Positions 59,113 through 64,000 of a stretch of 64,000 nucleotides of DNA are shown here, in pieces (the first letter of the stretch is position 1; each line of letters begins with the position of its first letter). A program made the translations under genes and the position numbers. The notes below the pieces were generated by a model. The model was given only the letters and a program-made list of their open reading frames with translations, ran no database searches and was not told the DNA's origin. This DNA is from Arthrobacter glacialis. Its GTDB lineage: Bacteria; Actinomycetota; Actinomycetes; Actinomycetales; Micrococcaceae. The stretch spans positions 248,001-312,000 of the forward strand of contig NZ_PPXC01000005.1 of assembly GCF_002909445.1 (NCBI RefSeq), given 5' to 3'.

Positions 59113-60042
59113 ATGCCTCGCCACCTTGACTATTCCCGCCACCAGGGCCGTTTGATTGCGCTTGTCATTCTTGTACTGGCGCTTGCCCTCGTGGCAACAG
59201 GCGTCTGGTGGGTGACTACCATGCCTTCCAGGCAAGCCAGTGTCACACCAGCGGGTCCGGCCTCTTCAGATCCGGCCGCTTTAGCTACTGCCGCTTCGGG
59301 TACTGCCCAAAGCACCTCGGCGAAAAGTGCCACGCCAAGCCCAACCTCAGCTCCGGCGTCGCCCATGCCAACAACAGCCCCCACCATCAATCCGGCAACC
59401 GGGCGCGTTGACACCTTGGATGGACTCGTCCCGGACTATGTGCTGCCGCCCATTGAAAACGGCATGGTTCCTGTGCTGACAAAGGTTCCCACAGAGCAAA
59501 AAGTGGTTTTCTTGACCATTGACGACGGCGCTGTGAAGCGGGACTCGGACCTGGCCTTGTTGGAGAAAAACAGCATCAAGGCCTCACTTTTTCTGGCCAA
59601 CACGTTCGTTGCCGGGGATCCGCAGTTCTACAAGAAATACACTCAGGCCGGGCATCTGATTGAGAATCACACCATGAGCCACAACCTGGCCTTCATTCAC
59701 CTGAGCTACGAACAGCAAAAAGCCGAAATTTGTGGCATGGCGGACTTTGCGGAACAGCAGTATGGGCGCCGTCCGGTGTTCTTTCGCCCGCCGGGCGGTC
59801 CCTACACGAACTCTGTCCGCCAGGCTGTGGCTGAATGCGGCATGAAAGCCGTGGTTGATTGGGAAACCAAGGCAAATTCCGGCGGAATGGACTATCAGGT
59901 GGGTGCTGGGCTGCGCCCCGGAGACATTGTGCTCATGCACTTCCGCCCGGAATTCCCGGCGGACCTTGACGCATTCTTGAAGGCTCAAAAGGCTGCCGGG
60001 CTCAAGGTTGTGCTGCTGGAAGATTACCTGGCCACGAAGTAG
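59113..60042 (+). CDS. Membrane-anchored polysaccharide deacetylase
   Basis: The product has 309 residues from the ATG with AGGAAG upstream. One N-terminal helix (about 14-35) anchors it, then a Ser/Thr/Pro/Ala-rich linker (about 40-100) leads to a NodB domain. The metal site shows FLTIDDGAVKR and HLIENHTMSHNLAF, and FFRPPGGPY is the third motif. The first motif reads TIDDG where many have TFDDG. It would remove acetyl groups from peptidoglycan or another wall glycan. Confidence 0.92.
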   Translation: MPRHLDYSRHQGRLIALVILVLALALVATGVWWVTTMPSRQASVTPAGPASSDPAALATAASGTAQSTSAKSATPSPTSAPASPMPTTAPTINPATGRVDTLDGLVPDYVLPPIENGMVPVLTKVPTEQKVVFLTIDDGAVKRDSDLALLEKNSIKASLFLANTFVAGDPQFYKKYTQAGHLIENHTMSHNLAFIHLSYEQQKAEICGMADFAEQQYGRRPVFFRPPGGPYTNSVRQAVAECGMKAVVDWETKANSGGMDYQVGAGLRPGDIVLMHFRPEFPADLDAFLKAQKAAGLKVVLLEDYLATK

Positions 60043-60066
60043 TCGGCAGCAGGTAGCGTTAACACC

Positions 60067-60687
60067 ATGACGCGCATTGTTTACTACACGGCCTCAACGA
60101 TCAATGGTTATCTGGCGGACCAGCACCACTCCCTTGACTGGCTGTTTGCCGTTGAGGGGGAGGAAGGGCCGGACATCGCCGCGTTCATGGACACCATGGG
60201 TGTTTTTGTGGAAGGCTCGTCCACTTACGAGTGGGTGCTCAAGCATGAGAACCTGCTCGCCGAACCGGCCAAATGGCGGCAGTTCTACGGCACCAAGCCC
60301 ACCTACGTGTTCACCTCGCGGACCCTGCCCGTGCCCGAGGGGGCTGACGTGCGCTTCGTCAACGGCCCCGTTTCGGCAGCGCTTGAGGAGATCAAGGAAG
60401 CCTCCGGGGACCTCGACGTCTGGGTTGTGGGCGGTGGAGACCTCGCCGGGCAGTTTCTGGACATCAACGCCTTGGACGAACTCGTCATCACCCTGGCCCC
60501 CGCCACACTGGACGGCGGCGCGTTGCTACTGCCGCGTACCGTTGGCTCCGACAGGATCAAGTTGCGCAGCGCGGCGCAGCACGGCCCATTCGCCATGCTT
60601 CACTATGACGTTCTGCCGTCCGGCGGCGGTTCCTCCGCGGCCGGTGCCTCCGCGGCCGGTTCCTCCGCGGCCGGTGCCGGGCAGTGA
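60067..60687 (+). CDS. Dihydrofolate reductase-like (RibD C-terminal family) protein
   Basis: The product has 206 residues. The fold of DHFR/RibD-C is seen in RIVYYTASTINGYLADQHHSLDWL and in the NADPH loop LDVWVVGGGDLAGQFLD. Substrates are generally unknown for this stand-alone family. The extreme C-terminus is a low-complexity Ser/Ala/Gly tail (residues 189-203) made by three 15-bp direct repeats. Its stop overlaps the next gene (GTGA). Confidence 0.9.
   Translation: MTRIVYYTASTINGYLADQHHSLDWLFAVEGEEGPDIAAFMDTMGVFVEGSSTYEWVLKHENLLAEPAKWRQFYGTKPTYVFTSRTLPVPEGADVRFVNGPVSAALEEIKEASGDLDVWVVGGGDLAGQFLDINALDELVITLAPATLDGGALLLPRTVGSDRIKLRSAAQHGPFAMLHYDVLPSGGGSSAAGASAAGSSAAGAGQ
60631..60675 (+). 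repeat. Three 15-bp tandem repeats inside the DHFR-like gene
   Basis: Units at 60631, 60646 and 60661 share CCTCCGCGGCCGGT and differ only in the first base. They encode SSAAG, ASAAG and SSAAG at the C-terminus and keep the frame, so the tail length could vary between strains. Confidence 0.9.
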
Positions 60688-61091
60688 GCCTGCGTGCGGC
60701 GGAGCTACGGGCTGCGGCGCTCGCATTGACCGGCTGCTTTGAAGACTTTCCCTTCGGTGAGGACATCAGCGTCTTCAAGGTCAGGGCGCCCAGCAGCGGC
60801 GGGGAGCAGTGGACAGCCAAGATTTTTGCGCTGGGCAATTTGGATGCCACGCCGCTGCTGATCAGTTTCAAATGTGACCCCGAGCTGGCGCCGGCCTTGC
60901 GCGCCGCCAACCCGGGAATCACCGCCGGCTACCACCTGAACAAGCGACACTGGAACACTGTGGACACCTCTGCCGTAGATGCGGTCATGGTGTTGGAGAT
61001 GATGGAAGACTCCTACGATTTGGTGGTGGCGGGCCTGCCTAAGAAACAACAACTTGCATTGGAGTGGAGCGCATATGTCGTCAAAAGCTAG
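60684..61091 (+). CDS. MmcQ/YjbR family protein
   Basis: The product has 135 residues from a GTG that overlaps the previous stop. The fold is the double-wing-like MmcQ/YjbR: TGCFEDFPFGEDISVFKV, LISFKCDPELAPALRA, AGYHLNKRHWNTV and the closing SYDLVVAGLPKKQQ. The family is called DNA-binding from its structure only. It overlaps the start of the next gene by 17 nt. Confidence 0.9.
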   Translation: MSLRAAELRAAALALTGCFEDFPFGEDISVFKVRAPSSGGEQWTAKIFALGNLDATPLLISFKCDPELAPALRAANPGITAGYHLNKRHWNTVDTSAVDAVMVLEMMEDSYDLVVAGLPKKQQLALEWSAYVVKS

Positions 61092-61653
61092 TCGCGGCAC
61101 CCTTGACTACCCGTATCTGGGGCTGACTCGTTTGGTGGCGCAAAAGACCGCTGAGTCCGCGCACTGGCCAGCAGGGTTTGCCCATGTGGACAAGACCCTC
61201 GCCGTGGGTGCCGGGCAGGAGGCCTTTGTGGCGCTGACCGAGGGGATTATGACTTGGCAGATCCAGCGCCGGTCCGGCCTGCAGGTCAGCGCTCCGCCGC
61301 GCGCAGTGGCGGGTGCCACGGTGGTGAGTGGATTTGGCGTGGGAAACCTTCGCCTCCCGGTGCCGTGCGAGGTGGTGTGGGCCATGGAACCGTGCACCGT
61401 CCAAGGCCCCGATGGGTCTGACATTCAGATGGCCGGCTTTGGCTACGGCACCTTGCCGGGGCATCCGGCGCTGGGTGAGGAGGCCTTTATTGCCATGAAG
61501 ACCTTCGACGGCGGCGTCTACTTTAGGCTGTTGGCCTTCAGCAAGCCGGCTGGACTCATCTACGCCTTGGGCTCCCCGGTGACCAAGCTGACCCAGGCGG
61601 GCGTCACCCGATCCTACCTGCAGGCTGCCCGTGGACTGGTGGGCGGCTTCTAG
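61075..61653 (+). CDS. DUF1990 family protein
   Basis: The product has 192 residues from the ATG of MSSKAS with GGAGTGGAG upstream, inside the 3' end of the preceding gene. The family motif GFGYGTLPGHPALGEEAF is clear, preceded by PVPCEVVWAM. DUF1990 proteins share the lipocalin-like START/SRPBCC-type fold and have no known ligand. It forms a coupled three-gene unit with the two genes before it. Confidence 0.9.
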   Translation: MSSKASRGTLDYPYLGLTRLVAQKTAESAHWPAGFAHVDKTLAVGAGQEAFVALTEGIMTWQIQRRSGLQVSAPPRAVAGATVVSGFGVGNLRLPVPCEVVWAMEPCTVQGPDGSDIQMAGFGYGTLPGHPALGEEAFIAMKTFDGGVYFRLLAFSKPAGLIYALGSPVTKLTQAGVTRSYLQAARGLVGGF

Positions 61654-61811
61654 AGGCTCTTCACCTCGCGGGCTAGTGGGGCGTAACAATTCATCGGACA
61701 TAGGACATCCACGTTTGGCATGGATAACATGGACTAGCCGTTCGGTGAGGTAAGTCACATGCCCTAGTTCTGGGGCCGCGCGGATCCGTCTTCCTTCTTG
61801 AGGAGTATTTG

Positions 61812-64000
61812 ATGCGCAAACTAACCATTGCCGTGGCCGTTTCGGCCCTAGCGCTTGCCGGGGCGGTGGTTCTTCCTGTGGGTGCTCAATCGGTTCAGGC
61901 GGCAGCCTTGCCCACGGCTGTTGCACCCGGCGCCTATTCCCTGACCAACGTTTCAACCGTAAAGAACCTCCACGTCAACGGCGTCTCCATCTCTACCGGA
62001 GCCAAGATTGTTGAGGATGCCCCGCGGGGAACTGCCGGCCAGTCGTGGTGGGTGGCGCAGACTGCCCCCGGTGTGTACAAGCTCAGCAGCAACAACAGCG
62101 GATTGTGCCTGCAGGATGCAGCAACTGCCGGAGCCGCACTGACACAGGAAAACTGTGCCGAAATGCCCAGTCAGCGCTGGCGGATGACCGCCGGGGCGGA
62201 CGGCTACACACTGGTCAATGTTGCTTCGGGGCGGGCCGCAGATGTTGCCGATGCGGCGGCGCTTGATGTGGTTTCAAATGTGGCAGGAGCTGCCGCCACT
62301 CAACGCTGGGCGCTGGCAAAGAACAGCATCACCCGTGTCACGGCATGGGGAACAGCCTTAACCGATGGTGGCCCGTCGCTGACGGACAAGACCATCCGCA
62401 TGGTGGTCCGGCCCAACTTGGCCGGCAACGCGCAGCGGATCACTTTGTCCAACCGTTTTGGCACGGCACCACTGGTGGTCGGCTCGGCAACTGTTGGCTA
62501 TCAGGGCACCGGGCTCACAGCCACGGCAGCCCCGTCCGCGTTCAAGTTTGGCGGTGCCACCACAGTCACCATCCCCGCCGGTGGGGAGGTTGTCAGCGAC
62601 GCGTTGAACGTGCCGGTGAAGACCGACACCAACCTGTTGGTCAGCGTTTTTGTTTCCGGGACCATTCCGGTATCCACCTATCACAACCTCGGAATCGTCT
62701 CCAACGGCATTGCTGACGGCAACCACGCTGCGGACACCGCCAACGCCAGCTTCACCCAGGGAGCCTCGCAGTATTTCTTCCTCAAGGGCATTGACGTCAT
62801 TTCCGCAACGGCGAAGGGTTCCACGGTTGCCTTGGGGGACTCCATCACCGACGGTTGGGGGTCCAGCACCAACGGATTTAACAACTGGCCGGCGCAGCTC
62901 GCCGACAAGATCAACGCCCGTGATTCGTCCATCGCCATGGTCAATGCAGGCATCAGCTCCAACCGGGTGACCTTTGAGGCTGGCGGTGCCAAGAACCGAG
63001 GCATGGCCGCCACCACGCGGTTCGCCTACGACGTGGCCGCCGTTCCTGGCGTGACATCCGTGTTCCTTTTTGAAGGCATCAATGACATTCCCGACGGCGC
63101 CAACAGCGATCGCCTGATCGCGGGGTACCGCAACATCATCGCGCAGGCGCGTGCCGCAGGATTGAAGGTGTACGGCGCCACCATGACACCCACCAAGGGT
63201 GTGGCCTCCTTCACCGCAGCCCGCGAAATGGTGCGCACCACCACCAACAACTGGATCATGACCAGCGGAGAGTTCGACGCCGTGGTGGACTTCTCCGCGG
63301 CGGTCGCCGACCCGGCCGATCCCGAGCGCATCCTTCCCGTCTACGAGAGCGGCGACAAGATCCACCTGAGCGTTGCCGGGTACGCGGCACTGGCCAAGGC
63401 AGTTGACGTTGCGCCATTCACCCAGGCGTTCGCGCCAGCGGCGACAGGCCCGGCGGTTGCAGTTGCAGCCGGTTCTGCGGCATTGATCACTGGTTCGGGT
63501 TTTGCCGGCGGTGAGGAAATCAGCTTTGCCGGTGGTTGCGTGGCAGTTCCGGCCACCGTCAAGGCCAACGCGGCCGGGGTTTTCGCGGCCAACGTCAGCA
63601 TCGCGGCAAGCTGCCCCGCTGGCACTGTCACGGTGGCTGCAACAGGTGCCGTCTCAAAGGCGCCGGTGGTGGTGACGTTTGCCGTGACCGCCGCCCCGAC
63701 GGTTGATCCCACTGTTGATCCCACTGTCGCGCCGACTGTGGCTCCCACCGCCACCCCGACTGTTGGCCCTACGGTGGCTCCCACTTTCACAGCGACGGTC
63801 GCGCCGACTTCCGCTCCTTCGGCCCCGGTGGTCGGTGAGCCCACCGTTTCATTGAGTGGCACCTCGGCGGTTGCCGGAGGTGAGTTGACGATGACAGGAA
63901 GCAACTTTAAGCCGGGCACTACTGCTACATTTACCTTGCATTCGGACCCTGTTGTCTTGGGAACCGCGGTGGTGGCCCCCAACGGCGTCGTCACATTGAC
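61812..64000 (+). CDS. Secreted SGNH/GDSL esterase with ricin-type domain, 3' end cut by the window
   Basis: The reading frame stays open for 729 codons from an ATG with GAGGAG upstream. Parts in order: a signal peptide (about 1-35), a ricin-B-like lectin domain with three QxW-type motifs (GQSWWV, SQRWRM, TQRWAL, about 40-170), an SGNH hydrolase with LGDSITDGWG (Ser, about 340), NAGISSN, LFEGINDI and the Asp/His block DKIHLSVAGYAAL (about 515), then an Ig-like segment, a PTV-repeat linker (about 630-675) and the start of another Ig/IPT-like domain. It is probably a carbohydrate or xenobiotic esterase displayed outside the cell. Confidence 0.88.
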   Translation, partial: MRKLTIAVAVSALALAGAVVLPVGAQSVQAAALPTAVAPGAYSLTNVSTVKNLHVNGVSISTGAKIVEDAPRGTAGQSWWVAQTAPGVYKLSSNNSGLCLQDAATAGAALTQENCAEMPSQRWRMTAGADGYTLVNVASGRAADVADAAALDVVSNVAGAAATQRWALAKNSITRVTAWGTALTDGGPSLTDKTIRMVVRPNLAGNAQRITLSNRFGTAPLVVGSATVGYQGTGLTATAAPSAFKFGGATTVTIPAGGEVVSDALNVPVKTDTNLLVSVFVSGTIPVSTYHNLGIVSNGIADGNHAADTANASFTQGASQYFFLKGIDVISATAKGSTVALGDSITDGWGSSTNGFNNWPAQLADKINARDSSIAMVNAGISSNRVTFEAGGAKNRGMAATTRFAYDVAAVPGVTSVFLFEGINDIPDGANSDRLIAGYRNIIAQARAAGLKVYGATMTPTKGVASFTAAREMVRTTTNNWIMTSGEFDAVVDFSAAVADPADPERILPVYESGDKIHLSVAGYAALAKAVDVAPFTQAFAPAATGPAVAVAAGSAALITGSGFAGGEEISFAGGCVAVPATVKANAAGVFAANVSIAASCPAGTVTVAATGAVSKAPVVVTFAVTAAPTVDPTVDPTVAPTVAPTATPTVGPTVAPTFTATVAPTSAPSAPVVGEPTVSLSGTSAVAGGELTMTGSNFKPGTTATFTLHSDPVVLGTAVVAPNGVVTL

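Noticed and set aside
62358-63365. Minus-strand open frame of 335 codons near the right end
   Set aside because: Shadow of the SGNH esterase gene, which has a signal peptide, a catalytic triad and QxW motifs in the plus strand.
63341-63994. Minus-strand open frame of 217 codons rich in Thr/Val/Gly
   Set aside because: Complement of the PTV-repeat linker and Ig-like part of the esterase; the repeat explains the open frame.

Overview
The window reads as a stretch of the core chromosome of a high-GC Gram-positive actinobacterium, most like Arthrobacter and its relatives in the Micrococcaceae. This is an inference from gene content and codon use: a Cys-Ser-Gly type histidase, DUF3151 next to a class II aldolase, DUF1990, DUF445 and DUF5684 proteins, an Asp23/Gls24 cluster, translational coupling through ATGA and GTGA overlaps, and many perfect hairpin terminators. 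I see no transposase, integrase, phage gene, rRNA or CRISPR array. About 69 protein genes, three tRNA genes and several regulatory sites can be supported.

Layout, left to right. 0-7 kb: an EcsC-like protein, a DUF445 membrane protein, then a tightly coupled plus-strand operon of glycerophosphodiesterase, GH15 glucosidase/trehalase, a DoxX-like protein and an AzlC/AzlD amino-acid exporter pair. 7-11 kb: a thiamine-binding protein, a glycosyltransferase and two small-molecule transferases. 11-15 kb: a histidine-utilisation module (amino-acid permease, divergent IclR regulator, hutH); hutG lies at 21-22 kb. 15-21 kb: an ArsR/old-yellow-enzyme pair and a heterodimeric ABC exporter whose first gene may be read from a leaderless mRNA. 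22-28 kb: a purine permease, a CopC-like copper protein, and a minus-strand operon of a PLP racemase-fold enzyme, an aldonolactone oxidase and a short FAD protein. 28-31 kb: a universal stress protein with a possible leader peptide, an NlpC/P60 hydrolase and a small metallopeptidase. 31.3-31.7 kb: tRNA-Glu, tRNA-Asp and tRNA-Phe.

31.8-34.6 kb holds a five-gene, fully overlapping Asp23/Gls24 envelope-stress operon behind a sigma-R/sigma-H type promoter match, ending with a LEA-like protein built from six 11-residue repeats. 34.6-41.2 kb is an alpha-glucoside system: a GH13 glucosidase divergent from an ABC importer (binding protein and two permeases, no ATPase), a small membrane protein and a LacI regulator, with a LacI-type operator in the divergent gap. 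41-43 kb: an unknown protein coupled to exonuclease III. 43-47 kb: a glycine betaine/proline importer behind a gap of more than 500 nt with hairpins, then nadE.

47.6-64 kb is mostly housekeeping: a cupin, pyrE, thymidine kinase, a HAD phosphatase, a TrmH-type methyltransferase, fructose-bisphosphate aldolase with DUF3151, a MarR/SDR pair, purA behind a structured leader, a nitrilase-family amidase, a possible SUKH-like acidic protein, a CoA-binding protein, a polysaccharide deacetylase, a coupled run of three small proteins, and a large secreted SGNH esterase that runs off the right edge.

The most promising under-described items are the Asp23 cluster with its repeat protein, the racemase-fold/lactone-oxidase/short-FAD operon, the leader RNAs before the betaine transporter and purA, the leader-peptide candidates before usp and the spermidine-synthase-like gene, and the dispersed repeats around hutG.
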